A model generated the notes under the pieces. It ran no database searches and had not been told where the DNA came from. It saw only the letters and a program-made list of their open reading frames with translations. From Norana najaformis (Eukaryota > Annelida > Clitellata > Crassiclitellata > Hormogastridae): a DNA stretch of 64,000 nucleotides. The stretch spans positions 21,438,488 to 21,502,487 of the forward strand of contig OZ029917.1 in the NCBI GenBank assembly GCA_964023275.1. Reading direction: 5' to 3'. This document shows positions 14,722 to 29,700 of the stretch, in pieces. Each line of letters opens with the position of its first letter. Within the stretch, counting starts at the first letter, position 1. The translations under genes were made by a program, and so were the position numbers.

Positions 14722-17700
14722 TTACAGCAAACGTTCCACTTTGCACACGACTTTGCCATCCCACAAAGGTAGTACATCATCGTCATTCGTTATCTCTTCA
14801 TGGACCACTCCAGACTCAAACTCATTACAGACTTTCTTGAAGAAGTACCTACAGTAAAAACATTTTGCAGTTCAACTAAAACTGATATACAAACGGTGTG
14901 ACAAACCGTAAAACAACATGTTGCTTTCCAGCATATGCTCGGTGTAATTCAACTTTTCAAGCTGTTCACAGATGCAGAAGATATATAAAGTCAAACCGAA
15001 ATATCTGGGAGAGCTCTTGAAACCTGCAGCCATCAGCCATTGTGTAACAAAGAACAAAGCTGTCCTGTAACATTTAACTCCCACCAATGCAAACCTACCT
15101 TCACTTCTGAAGGTATATTTTGACTTGGGCGCCCCTTTGTAAACATCTTGATCCACCAGTGGCAGTATGAACAGACAATAATTTTCCATGTTCAAGAGAG
15201 GACTGCCACCTCTGGCTGTGGGGGACGGTGTCATTGGCCTTGGGGAGGGATAGACGTACCTCACTGACTTAAGCGAAGGAGATGGAGAAATTATTTTTGC
15301 AGTCGAATCCTTTCACAAATTCTTTTGAAGTCATCAACCTCAGCAGAGAAATTTAATATAAGTAATTTTATGTGCACTAAAGGATTAATAAAACAAGGTT
15401 ATTCGAATATTTAAACCATCCCCTCACCTGTAGTTTCCCTTTTTTGCAATAAGGTGCTTCAGCTGGCCAAGAGTGACATTTTTGCCAGGAATCGTGGTCC
15501 GGTAGGGAATTGGTTCATCACAAAAGTAGTAACCAACAATCGTGATGTCTGGCTTCTTGGCATCGTTTATTTCACCCAAGCCCTTCAACTTGCTCAGCCA
15601 GCTGTTCAAAAAATTACACAGTAACATAGATTAGATAGATATGATAATCGTTCACTTATTATACTTCTTTAATAATTTTAGCTTCTCAAAGTGCTGTACT
15701 AGGATTGTGCATGCTTTGAATAAATATTCCCTAAATTAACAGCCAAGTCTGTCCCTTTTCAATAACAAGAGCAGCAGGCATAGGAGCAAGTCATTGATTC
15801 GTAGAGAAGAAGATGACAGCATAAGTTACACAGATTTACTGATTTTTGAATCAACTAATTAGTCACATATGTGATGCTTATATGAATGTATCGCCGCTAC
15901 AGAATAGATATAGGGCAGAGAATTCTCTTAATTTGCATCTGTTTAGAATCATCAGATAACCTTGTTGCAGCACTTTCTTAGTTTTGATCCCATACCTTGA
16001 TACCCAAGGGCTCCTTATACGTTAAGTAATAACATATAGTTCACTCCGTAATCTGTGTCGCTGTGAACTCTTGTGACATATGATGTATATCGTTCATGGA
16101 AATAAACTTAGGTGTGCACTTTTTGTGTGAAACTAACTTGAAACAATGCTTTTGTCATTTGTAATTTTAATTTACAATTTAAACAAGTTTTAATAACTTT
16201 TATTTAGTTTTCATTAGTTACAATTTCTAATTTATATTTTGAAACCAAAGTCAACAGATAGGCTTATGACAAGGATGTTGAAAATACATACACACGTGTA
16301 AACCCAAGTAGGCTATACTGATAATATACACATGCTAACTCCCACTGCCATACTCGGGTAGTGCCAGTTCCAAGCCTGGATAAAGGAGGAGGATGAACGT
16401 CAACGGCCTTTGATACCATAAGATGCCGTTAAACTGTGGGAACCAACCACCATAAACATGCTAAGAAATTGTAGTATACTTCTGGTAGCAAGCACCTCAG
16501 TTAACGTAGTTCTGACAGCTTGACTCCCTAAATCCATGTGCTACTGAACTTTTACTGTACCAGTACACACAAAGGCAAAGAAAGCGTCAATTTATAGACT
16601 TCAGGGCAAAGTTATGTTCAAAGCAAATGGCAACAGAAGTTAGAAATAAGAATTTAGTTATATGTGTGAGATTTCTTAATTTTAATTCTATTGTGTTGCT
16701 ATCTATTCTATCGTGTACTATTAATAATTATATGGCTGAAAAACTGACCTTGTTTTGTTTGAAGCCATTTTTGTATCATCAGGCAAAGGTCGTTTTGCGT
16801 CAGCGCTCAGGTGATTTCCAGCCCTCTGCGGACCAGACATGAAATCAGATGCAGGCACGGCACCGAGCTTAGTTCGATCTAGTGATTCCGATCGATTTGT
16901 CTTATGATTCGATCCTTTCTTGCCAGCACTGATCAAATAAAACCCAGTGCATTCACACACTTGAGATACAGTGCTATTTACAGTAAGGCAATTCTATTGT
17001 ACTACAATAAGGGATTTATACAGAATACCTTTGGAATACCAAATTTCAGAGACACCCTTGGCCCAGCCTCCCCAAAGAACAGCATCAAGCAACTAAATCA
17101 ACGCGATGCATTAGAAGCGTGCATCTGGGTTTGAGTGATCATCGAGCCAAAGCACAAGTACAAAACAGCAATGCAGTAACCTTTCCTTCTGTGCTGCATC
17201 GTTCAGTGTGTCAATAAAATCAACAATTTCACAAGCAGTGGAAATTCCAGGATGGAAGGAATTCTGCACTGGGTGGCCATGGTGGAGGTGGTTCTCACTG
17301 GAGCCTGTGGGTGAGATTTTTAAACTCAAATATGTAGTTTTACAGATCTCAAATATGTAGTTTTACAGTTATATGCATTCCACAGATGCATGAAAGTGAT
17401 GAGAGAGGTAGGAAAATGAATTTAGTGGACTATAATTTTCCAGTCTCTGGCACAAGACTGACATGATGCTACTGCATTAAAGCTGCTCTAGCTTAGTGGC
17501 AGAAATAAAAATTTCACTTATTAAATTTAAGTACTGTTAAGTAGTAATCTTGATAAAGCATTGAAAGAACAATAATATGAGTAATAAACTATGTCAACGT
17601 CTAATACAATATGGGGATTTACAGTAGACATCCAACCAACTTTTCTAGGTTATGATGTGGAGCAGAATCAACTAAAATACTAGCACATGCAGTATCTTGG

Positions 17701-20700
17701 CATTTATTTAATACTTTTGTAACCTACTGAAAGCAAGGGCATGTACAAAATCAAGAAAATTGCACTTTACAAGCTATCAGGTATCATAAAATTAACCAAA
17801 TCTGAACAATTATTTATATAAAGTTATGTCTGCCTGAACAAATATTTAGATGAAGTTATGCTTCTATGAACAATTATTCAGATTAATTATTTTTTCACCA
17901 TTTTTGGAGCATCCTACAAGGCTACCAACACAAAAAATCAGTCTATATGAATGATTTTGTAAACAAAATATTTTAACCTGAATAAAACTGTGTTAACATT
18001 ATGTTAAACAGAATAGAAATGTCGATAAATGTAGATAAATATGAATTAGTATGCTAATTTGAATAATTCTGGAAAATAATTTGGAATAGTAATCTTAATT
18101 TTAAAATTATTACTTAATAAACTCAACCTAATTACCTTTTGTGTGATGATCGTTTGTTGGACGAGCCTTTGTCAGAGCAGTCGGTTGAACAATGTGCACG
18201 TGTCTCACAGTACTTCTCGTTATCCAACATCCACATCAGAACCCTACAAAACCAACCTTGTCCTAGTCAAAAAACTGAACTCCAGTTTAAATCCAGACCA
18301 GGCAAACATTAAATTGAAACTACCAAACAAACCTCAGATATTGAAACTACAAATGTAATGTAATTATGACAATTTGTATAGCATCATAGGTAGTGAGCTA
18401 ATTCTAGGGTTCCATACAATGTCAATTGTCTAGTGCAAGCACTAAAAGCATTCTAAGAGTTAGATAACAGATGGAGTTTTAATTGTTTTTTGACAGCATT
18501 AGTACTCTAGGCTCTCTGAATAGAAACCAGAAGGCAAGATTTCAAGAGACTTGCCAGAGCAGGAATCTGTCTTGAAAAATTATGATTAACTGTCAGTACA
18601 AGGTATGCCATAAATAGCCCCATTTATTAATAACAATGAAATAAAGATAAGAAACACAACCTGGTCATAAAATGGTACCAATATAGCACACAGTTTACAC
18701 ATAGGTCTACTTAAAAGCAAAAAACTGAAGAATACTTTGAAAGGCACTGCATACACCAGAAACTATATATCCATAGTAATTCAGTCTTCCTCTACTATTC
18801 ACAACAATTCCTTAATGATTGTTTGGTCTAAATTTAGAACCTAAATTTTCCAGCGTAAACAATAGACTATAGGCAGACTAATTTTATCAGATCAAAAATG
18901 AAAAAACGCTTCTACTTTTCGATTGCAAAATAATTGATAATCTGCATTCTGCAACGGTATTATAAAACACAGACCTATCATTTAAATTAGAGTGCAAATC
19001 ATGAAAAAAAAGAAAATGACCAATTTGTGCTACAAACTGTTCATTAGTTGTTTGTGTTGAAGTAAGTACGTGCCTGTCAGTTGCGATGTTTTCTGCTTTT
19101 CCAAATCCAGTTCTTGCCATGTCACCTGCCTCAGGATTCAGGACATTCTGCCTTGCTACGACTTGTCTTGGGTCTTCAACCCCTGACCAAGATGGCAGAA
19201 GCGAAGCGCTCCTTGCCTGCCCTGTGAGAGAAGAGCCAGGACCAGCAGCAGATGAATGAAGTCGCGACTGAGAAGACAGCTCGTGCTCTTTTGCCGAAAT
19301 CAATCGATGTTCCTTCCCTGAGTGTTGAGGATTCTGGCAGTGCTTGCCACTCGCAGAAGCAGTCAACAACGACGGATGTGTAAATTTACCCTCTTTGCTG
19401 CTACTCTGTGGTGGTATGCTGGCTTCTCTTGACCGAGACTTAGGCACTGAGGAACTGGCCGAGTGTGCAAGTAAACCAGCATCTCGTCTGGCATGATCAG
19501 GGGTAAGACGACCCGGGGATCTGCTAGGCGTTACCCCAGACGAGTTCCAAATGTGCGAAACGTGATCGTCTAAAATACTTTGAGCATTATCCTCGGGATC
19601 GCTGTTATTGTTTGCCATGGCTGAAGCGAAAAGCATTGAAGTAAACGGAAACGATCCAACTGAACTGTTAAACGCCGTCCCCGATTTCGAAAGACTGGAT
19701 CGGTGCTGTGAGGTAGATAGGCCGCCACTTTCATCATCAGTTTCCTAACAAAATTAGATGCTTAATTTTACTGATGAGATCAACTGAACTAAATTTGATG
19801 TGGTAACATAAAGAACAAGTACTGGGGTACTTAACAGAACTCCCAAGTGGTCATAACAAACTGAAATCCAGTAAGAACGATATTTATTCAGCTGCCACAA
19901 AGGAATGAAACCTAAGTCAGAAAGCTTACACATTTGTTTGAATATATGTTTAGCAATGTATTACAGTCTACATGTGGGATAAGCACGTTTTCTATTTCAG
20001 GAAATTGGCTGTATACATACCAAATAAGTATGTAGTTATATACATATGCATACATGTGTGTACATGTGTGCATTCATATACTTACGAATGTATGTATGTA
20101 TGTATGATCTGGACACTTATGTAGTACCTTTGTAGAACCTCGCAAAACTATATCTCTAAAAAAGCTACATAACTTTCTTGTACAATGATCAAACTAAGCA
20201 ATACATGTTATATATATATAAATTAGTGTATTCATATGCAGCACAGAGAATTAATTAATCATGAATTTTATAAGCTTATAGCCATATCATACCATACATG
20301 AAAGGCTTATTGTTTGGGTTAGTGTTGAGCTGTGGCAACAGACAAATGAGCAAGCCTTTCCCACTACATTAATGTCTCTGTCTATGACATTAATAGGAAA
20401 CGGTAAGCAGACACTTCTGTAAGGTGGAATGCCAGAACAGCGGGCTGGGTGGTACACCCAAGCCCTGCACCTAACCGCCTAGTCAAATGTGCTACTAATT
20501 GGCCCATTAGCCACATGCCAGCTCACTGAAAATATTCGGGTCTATTAAAATTCACCACCTTTGTCACAAGAACAGAGAGCTCCAACGGATACTGTGCTTA
20601 AGGTTCTACATCTGCATACAAAACTCCCAATTCGGCAGAAATTTAATAGCGGCTTGGGTGTTGAATAGCTTGACCCGTTAATACCCTTATGCTGAATGGC

Positions 20701-23700
20701 CTGATCTGCAAAGGCCTTGATCGCTAAATTAATGGGGTGGGTGAGTGGATCACTTTGATTGCCGACCCACCGGATGTAGACTGTACCTTACAAGAGCAGG
20801 CAGATTACACTGGCAAAGAACTCCTAACACCATCGCCTGCCACATACAATAAACCACTGACCTTGTGTTGACTTGCACTGCACTGGAAACACAGCGTCAC
20901 ACCCAAATAAGTAACACCTCATCATCTTAGATATGAAAGGGACTTAAACACCAATATCATCCACAAGAGTAAAACAAATACATACCTAGCATCACACTCC
21001 CATAACTATAACAAACATTACTGCTTCTCATGCATCAGGCATGAAATACACATACACCAGTATATGCATACAAATATAAACATATATGTCCATATATTTG
21101 CATATATACATGCATATATAAGAACCTCCAAAATATACATACACTGCACATGGATATATACATATGCAACACCCTGGAAATTAATCTTACTCCTAGGCAT
21201 TTTCAAGTCACACTATACCAAAGAAATGGTGAAATACGAAATCCAAATACAGGTGTGTACCCATAATTGACCTTTTGGGAGACAAACTTAAAGCTATAAT
21301 TCTAAGTGTCCCAGGTGAGGAATTACAATGACAAACAGAATAACCAGTCTCCAGTTTCCCCAGTGCATTTATATAATTATGTGATGTAAAGTTTCCTTAA
21401 GATATTAACGAAGAAGAGATACGAGGGGCAATCAAGAGTCTGAAGAATGGAAAGGCTGCAGGAAATAATGGAATAAAAGCCAAAATGATTAAGTATGGGG
21501 GTGAGACAATGGTAAGAGAGCCAACAAAGTTGTGCAACAACATATGGACAATAGGCAGAGTACCTGTGCAACAACATATGGACAATAGGCAGAGTACCTG
21601 TGCAACAACATATGGACAATAGGCAGAGTACCTGTGCAACAACATATGGACAATAGGCAGAGTACCTGTGCAACAACATATGGACAATAGGCAGAGTACC
21701 TGTGCAACAACATATGGACAATAGGCAGAGTACCGATGGCATGGAGCCGATGCTCAAATTGGAGAGGCATCATTCCACTGTCAATTCCTGGAAAGGTCAT
21801 GGCCACAGCGATGCTGAATGGTGTATGAGGGCTGCTGTAGACAAAAAACTGAGACAGGAACAGGAGGGGGTTTAGACCAGGGCAATCCTGCTGTGAGCAA
21901 ATTTTCACACTTAGACAGATAACTGAGAAGACTCTAGTGTGAGATGTTCCTGTACTGATTAACTTCATTGATTTCAAAAAAGGCCTTTGACAATGTTCAC
22001 AGAGAGTCACGTTGGAAGATAATGAAGAGTTATGGAATTCCAACTAAGATAATTGATGTCACCAAGAGCTTTTATGATAGCAGTCGATGCGCTGTAGGAA
22101 ACACTGGAGAGGTAGGTGAGTGGTTTCAGATTGTAACTGGTGTGCATCAGGGATGTGTTTTGTTACCGATGATTTCTGCCCTGGCTATGGATTGGTGATA
22201 CTGAGAGTGACAGAAGGCAGTAGCACTGGACTGAAATGGATAAATGGCGATAGGTTAAAAGACCTGGACTTCACAGATGATATCTCCTTGTTGGACAGTA
22301 CTTGGAAAGGCAAGAAAGAACTGATGTCTAAAGCCCAGGAGGAGGAGCAAAGAGACTCACCATCAATCCCGAAAAGACCAAAATCATGAAGATAGGAAAA
22401 TGGAATGAAATGGAAAAGATCACAATTGATGACAAAGAGATTGACGTTGTGGATGATTTCTGCTACCTTGGTAGCTTAATAACAGCAGATAGTGGCTTTG
22501 ATGGGGAGGTAAGGATGGGCATAGGAAAGGCAAATGCTGCTTTTGGGAGACTTGAAAAGATATGGAAGAACAATGGGTGCAGTTTGAGGACAAAGATTTG
22601 TTTGTATGAGGCAATTGTATTAAGTACACTACTAAATGGATCAGAAACTTGGCCAATGATGGTGGCAAACAAGAAAAGACAGAGTACTGTACAGTAAAAC
22701 AAATGTGTCTAAGATCTATTTCACAATGGAGACAATGTCCCCATGACACAGAAGTCTGGCTGATAAGTAAGCACCTCAGAAACAGAACTTAACACAATGC
22801 AATGGCATATTTTCAGAGCAACTCTCCAGAAATCTGCCAGATGTGCTTTAAGCTTGATCTCAATGCATTACTATAGAAATTAATCTGAAAATGCTTTTAT
22901 TACAGTCATCAGAACATTGTGAGCTGAACTAGGTGGTTGGAGATAATGCACAAATAATATCAAAGCAACCCCTTCTAAGTTTAGTATTAAGGCTCACACG
23001 GTTCTCAGCTTACACAGAAGGCAAACTCCTGCTATGGTTGGTCAAGCACAAGTAAACCAGTAAGTTAGTAGCAATGCATCTGTTAACGAGCCATATGTCT
23101 ATCGACTGAGCAAGGAATCATGGGCAGTAGTTACTAAGACCCAGCCTCTAGAGAAATCAAAACCTAAATATGGATTTCACTCAAATAGAATAAACTACAC
23201 AAACATTCTATAACACTTAGTTTAAAGTTTTAAGTAATGGCTCCAAGATCAGCGCTAATGATAAACTTTCCTTGATTAAGAAGCGAATTTTGAGATACAA
23301 ACTTATTCATAGCAACACAAGAAGCTGTAATGCCATTCAGTGGCAATTCACTTCAACCACACAGCAGTTACTTTGCCAGAAGTGGGAGACTGATAACAAG
23401 ATGGAAGAAGTCAAAGAAGTAGACAATTTCATGTGACTACAAACAATAATGACAGTGGGTGGTCCATGTGGCACCAGATCTGGAGTCTAAACAGTCACAC
23501 ACCCTTATCAATGCAGAAACAAAGTCAACACTGTTCACTGTTAAAACCTTGCAGAAAATGCAGTTCACAGAACAGGCATTTTGTAAAACTGTGCACAACA
23601 TGGATGCTGTTGGTGATCACTATTTAGCTGAAGGTGGAGCTAGAGTTGTGTGTGGGCATTACTTATCTTACTTAAGATGCCGCCATCAAAGAAGGCTGTC

Positions 23701-26700
23701 TGTATCTAGCTGAAAGCAAAGTCATAGTCACAGTCAGTCATTGTCATGGCTGGGCCATCCTTAAAGAGCTAAATGGCAGAGTCTTAGCAACACTGCGTCC
23801 TTATCTTGCTGAAGTCATACCACTTCAAAATCATTAAAAGAACAAATGACACAGTCTTAGTCTTGTCCTTATCTTGCTGAAGGCAAAGTCATGGCGTTAA
23901 CAGTCCTGAAAGAGCTAATAGCTGAATCTTAGCAGTTCATGGTCCTAAGTAGCTGAAGAAGACCCACAACAGTTGAATGTCCTTACGCAGAGTTACAGCA
24001 ACAGGCATGATAGCATACTGGATAGGGCGCTTGGCTTGTAACGTGAAGAGTATGGTTCGAGCCTCCTCCTGAGACGGTTATTGTGTAAGGACCCTGAGCA
24101 AGTCCTTAACTCACGACTGCTCGGCGCCATCGATTGACGCTAAGACATTAGACAGTGGCGCCTAATAAATGCAGAAATAAAAAAAAGAAAATTAAATAAA
24201 ATAAAAACAGCACCTGATGGTAATGCACTTCTATACTCTAAAGGAACAGCCACAACACTGGACTGTAAGTAGCAGAAAAAGGTGCTACAGCATTGTATTG
24301 TCTCAACAGTATTCTTCAGAGCTAGCTACAGGAGGACTTAAAGCATGAATCAGTGAAGCTACTAGGGGGTCATTCCAGCTCCTCTCAAACAATTCTGAAC
24401 AACATCTCCAACTGCCCACCTCAGAAATGGCTGTGCCTTCAATTCATTTTACTTCTAAGTTGGGCAATATTCAATGTTCAAAATACCTTCACATGTATCA
24501 GGCATGTAGCATTCATTTCTTATATGCAAGTTGTCTATGCGACTGGCAATCAGTAAGCAAAGTGAGAAATGTGGTTAAAATATCAGCCTATTCAGACATA
24601 GTCAACCCTCGAGTTAATCTAGAACTGACCTGAATGCTTCTCATGGACGTTAAGAAACGTTCCTGTTTGTCTTGTTCCTCTTTCACCTTGAGCAATCGTT
24701 CAATTAACAATGAGGCAAACTTTGCCGGATCTTTTTCGGCCAAGTTGCAATCAGGTTTGACTACTTGAGTACGCTACCAACCACAAAAAAGTCATACAAG
24801 TATTAACAGAGAAACTGAAAAGGATACATATTCCTTATACAGAAATTGGTAAATATGCATATTACAGTTATAAACCTTTTTATTGTTAAACATAATTTAA
24901 ATATTAAGTTAAACATTTGTAAGGCAACTTTTAATTTGTCTCACTACAGTGCTGTCAGGCAGATAGGCAACTGTAATTCAAGTAGAAAAACCTCTGCAAA
25001 AAATTTTTCTGTGGCCCTAATGTTCTGGCTAACTCTATGTCTGTCTTCCCTTCACCAAATGTGTGTGTTGCAAAATGGAAAGGGAGAAACCTACAGGAAA
25101 CTTCTTTGAAAGAGCTGACTTCGGTGACCAGGAAACAGTACACTGTATTATACGTCCATTAGCTTCAACAGTGCCTTATTCTGACATTCTGATATGCAGT
25201 AAATCAATCAATAACAGCTACTGCAAAAATCAATCCAGAGTCAATGTTCAGAATCTGTGGCACATGATCCTTTCTACAGATTCAGAAAATTAATTAAATG
25301 TACATGATTCGATATATAGCAACTGAATGGCCTCGACCCTGCTCATTTTGTAATGAATTGATAGAGTGAGATCCTTCACCACCGCTGCCCATATGAATGG
25401 ACACCACATCAATTAAGATCCCCACACATGGACTGTGCTAACCACAACCTTGAAGGCACAGAATACACAACATGAAGGCAGCCTTATCCTACTCTACATA
25501 AATTTGTGGGGCACAGTAGCTGATTGGTTGTGGGGCAGGGTGGCAGACCGATTAGAGCAAATGGTTTGTAAGCAAAGAGTAGAGTACAGGTTTGAGCCTC
25601 CCCTGAGATGTATACTGTATAGGGACCTTGAGCAAATCCTTCACTCACAACTGCTTCTTGCCTCACATTCAAATTTGCTGACCTTGTGCACATAATAAAT
25701 GCAACATAATAATAATAACAACAACAATAATAATAATAAAACCAAAAATCCAATTCGTAGTTGTACAGTGATACAAACATAGCATAACTTACAGGTATAA
25801 ATTGCTGATTAAGACCCGTATGTTGATTAGTGTCGGCATTTCGTCGCATAACTTTTGCCTGTTTTCGTAATGCCATTTTATTTCTATGGACAGCATACTC
25901 TCGTCCATCTCTGAAAGAAACAACAAACATATGCCTAATGACAATTAAATTGAGCTTGCAGAACGTTGTATTCAACATATTCTGCATAAATTCAATTTTT
26001 TTCCACAAAATTTCCTTATTTTGTTATGTTGATAATATTCCCACAGAGGAAAAGAAAGGTAACAGACACCGCCTGCCAAGATGGCTCTTGTTTATGCATC
26101 TAATTCATTCTGATATATTAGTTCATCATGTGCTGAATTCACACAATAATTCTCATATTTTGACTTCCAACGTGTTAGAGTTACTTCTAAGTGTGAATTT
26201 TTGGATGGTATTCGATTGCATATCACCGCAGCCTGATCACTATTTTGAATTTGTCAACTTATGACAGGTAGATAGGTTCCTATTTGGCTGGTGTCAAGCC
26301 CCCTACATACATACACCTTCAGTGACAAGGAAATTTAGGATTCAGTGATGCACTGGATTATATATGTTTGAAACAACCTGCCAGTGGTGACTTTTCCAGT
26401 TACTAGAGCACTGTTTGCTACAGATGAATTTTTTTGTTTTTCATCAACTCTAACATCACTTAGGCTGGTGAAAAGCACCTTGAGAGGTACTCAGAATGCA
26501 TTATAAAATTAGTTAACTAACTAGTTTCCCTTCTACGAACATCTTCACAAACCTTCCCACCAGCCTAAATAACCTTAAAAGTTGTTAAGAACAAAAAGCT
26601 TATTCACAGGCAAATGATGCTTGAACAGCTGAGCACCATTAAACAAACATAGGAATTAGAAATTATCCACTGAACTCTCATCCAGGGTTGATAGTTGACA

Positions 26701-29700
26701 CAGTATCCAGTCGACACAGTATCCCGTCGACACAGTATCCAGTCGACACAGTATCCAGTCAACAGTCAACTGTAAACCAGGACACAGTTGCCTACTGAAA
26801 ACTTGAGACTTACTAACTTCACTCTGTGGACAACCTGTGTCTCAGCCAAAGACCACTCAATCTATTATCAAGTAACAAAGAGTAATTAAGTGGCCCACAT
26901 TTAAAACACAACAGCAATCCAGCAACAGGACACTTTTTTAAACTCCCAAAGTGTTATTACCGTACCAGTAGAGACGAAGGGACAAATTGACAGTGGATGG
27001 CCTAGTATTCCAAGTATGCTCAGCAGGTCTAAGTACTAACTAGGCATATGCTGCTGAACTTCACCGAGATTGCCAGCACCATACCAACGGTGCCAAGCCA
27101 CCAGCACATGCATGTATAAATAACCTGTTTTACCATAATTACTTCTGAACTCAAGTTATTGCTGCTATAGTTTTAGCATTTTAAAACCACACTTGTTTTC
27201 ACAGTATACGGTATCTGAGTATTTTTGAAATATTTTTTAGAAAGGTACTTAGTAGACTATTAATTTCATTAAAGTGGACAGAAAATTGTTTTTCGACAAA
27301 GGAAGAGGAAACAGAGTTTGAAATGCAATGAATGAGTCAAAAAATCTAATATTTATATATGTTAATGCCAATTCGTTTACGATGCTTACTAGTAGTAACT
27401 AGAAAGCATCAAGAACTGATGACTGTTGTTGCTCCACTTTGTTCAACCACTACAGATAATGAGTCCACACAGCACAGCACCTTTGTGTATTTCAGTGTGT
27501 GAGTATTATGTCTGCATGTATTCTTGAGTCTGAATGTAACTAAGGATGCATGCAAGCATACATGTATATGTGAGGGATTCAAAAACAGAACAGCAGTCCC
27601 TTCAAGAGGCTGCCATGGGTGTGAAGTGTTAGGGACAGAACCCCTACAAAACTGCCTAAACGGTTAACACAAATACACATATATCTACACAGGAACAACT
27701 GACAGGCAGACAGACAGAGAATAAACACACAAACACTGACAGGCAGACACATACACACACAGAGACAAAGAAAGAGGCACAGGGATACAATGAGACAGAT
27801 GGACACACCAACGGCCTATAAATTACACAATGTATACACTGTTATGACACATATATTACAAATACCCATACTTCTAAAACCATACAGGCAGGCTCACACC
27901 CACAAAGGCACAGCCAGAGGCACAGATAGGCCGGGCGGACGGTAGTGCTTTTATGGCTTGGGCCAGGCCGAGGAGGCAAGCTGTAAAGAGATCAGTGGGA
28001 AAGGTCATGTGCTTCTCAAAGACACTCGGCTAAAGAGATAAGGAGATGAAAGACCCATGCAGAAGTTTTATATTTCACTCTAAGTCTGCACATCAAAGGC
28101 CCGTCGGCCGCGCTCAGTCAAATGGACTTAGGCCTCGAGATCTATTGTGAAAACCTTTCATCTTTATTCAACAGCCGGCCGCCTTAACATCACAGAGACC
28201 GACTGCCGCGGTCTGGGGAGAAAATCTAAGGCAGTTTTATGTTACCATACACCAATTAGTATTGTTCGGAAGGTGAAGACATGCTTTCAACCATGTAAAC
28301 ACACCTGGGTGTAACGTAAATACTTCCACACCTGCATTCAAGAAAATAGGCAAGAAAAAAATTAAAGACATTTTTCTCATCCAATCTACTCACAAGATTT
28401 TTGCTGGCATCCAACAAACTGCAAATTATTATGAACTTCTTGCACAAGAAATTTATGAGCATCTTTGCACAGTTCCTAAAGCAGAATACAAATGTCGAAC
28501 CGACTAACTAACTAATGAGATGCAGCATTTAAACTGTCAGCACATTTTCATAAATAAAGAGATAAAGGTGAGAAAATGTCATATAAAGTCTTTAATTAAT
28601 TTTTCTTCTCTGCCTACGGATGTCATTTAGTATCTGTAGATGAACTGTAAATTCCTTAGGAACACAACTGACATGTCATCTAAGGCTTGTATCAAACTAT
28701 CTCAGTACAAATAAGGTCAACTTTCTCAGTAAGTGAATTGATCTTTAGTTTTCACTAAATTTAACGTTCCTTTGTTAAGTATTTATAGCAGAACAGATAC
28801 CAGTTGTACAAAATTACACCATACTCTTGAACAGATATGGTGCAGTTGCATTCAACAGTTTTTGTGACAGTTTCCTTCTGAGCACCAAGTTTCAAGTACA
28901 AAACTCATGATCAGGATGAAACTTTTATAAAAATTATGGAGTACTAAGAGCAAAAACTTAAGTATAGAGTTGCGAAATTGGTGCTCATACTAAGTGCAGA
29001 AATAAACTCCAACAAAGCCAAAGCATGAAGACAAAAAATTAAATATTCCTGGGAAAGAAAATGTTTTAGAAACATGAACCTTATTAAAATATGACAAAAG
29101 ATATGGCAAAAAAACCAAAATCATCAGAGTTCAATGCAAGAGAGGTAGAGAGGAAGTTATCCAGTATCAGAAGAAACCATCAACTGGGTCTGGAAATATA
29201 TCTTTAACCTTTCACCTTTCCTCCAAGTTTAACCCTTCACCTTTCCTCCTAGTTTAATCACTTAAACTTCTGAGGGATGATTGCTACCTTGGGCTAAAAA
29301 TTAATAAATAACAACTACAAAACTACAATAACAAGCTAGTAAAATAACTAATTAATAATTATTAATGTAGATGTTTTTGTTTCAGAAAAACAAAAATATA
29401 TGTAAATTCTGTACAGTGTGGACCTGTTAACGTGAAATCATGGAATCAAGCAATCCAAAAGGCCCAGAGAGCTACTTTTATTAGTCGATTAGGAGGCTTA
29501 GGTTTATTGGATGAAGATTTCCTTAGGAGTTTCCAGGCAACAGCAGCACTTCCAGGCCAGACGCTGGTGTAAGGCTGTAAATTCTAAACTAGCCAGCCAT
29601 CCCATAAGCCAATCGGCCAGCCAGGCAACCACTGCAAAAGCTAGCTAAACGAAGAAGACTGCAAGCAGCTATAAATCTAGGAGAAGCCTTTGATGTGAGG

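Noticed and set aside
20040-20110. CRISPR-like array of ATGT/GTAT repeats
   Set aside because: Simple-sequence DNA without spacers, in an animal genome.
21377-22043. Long minus-strand open frames with a repeated [14 protein letters not shown]-type unit
   Set aside because: They are the antisense reading of the 34-bp satellite inside the LINE remnant; the 34-residue period is simply three 34-bp units.
25484-26008. 174-codon minus-strand open frame as a separate gene
   Set aside because: It contains Axin exon 3 (25910-25793) and runs through both splice sites into intron and SINE sequence.
28080-28210. Box C/D snoRNA in the Axin intron CpG patch
   Set aside because: A GTGATG and a CTGA occur on the minus strand, but the C box is not canonical and no terminal stem is evident.
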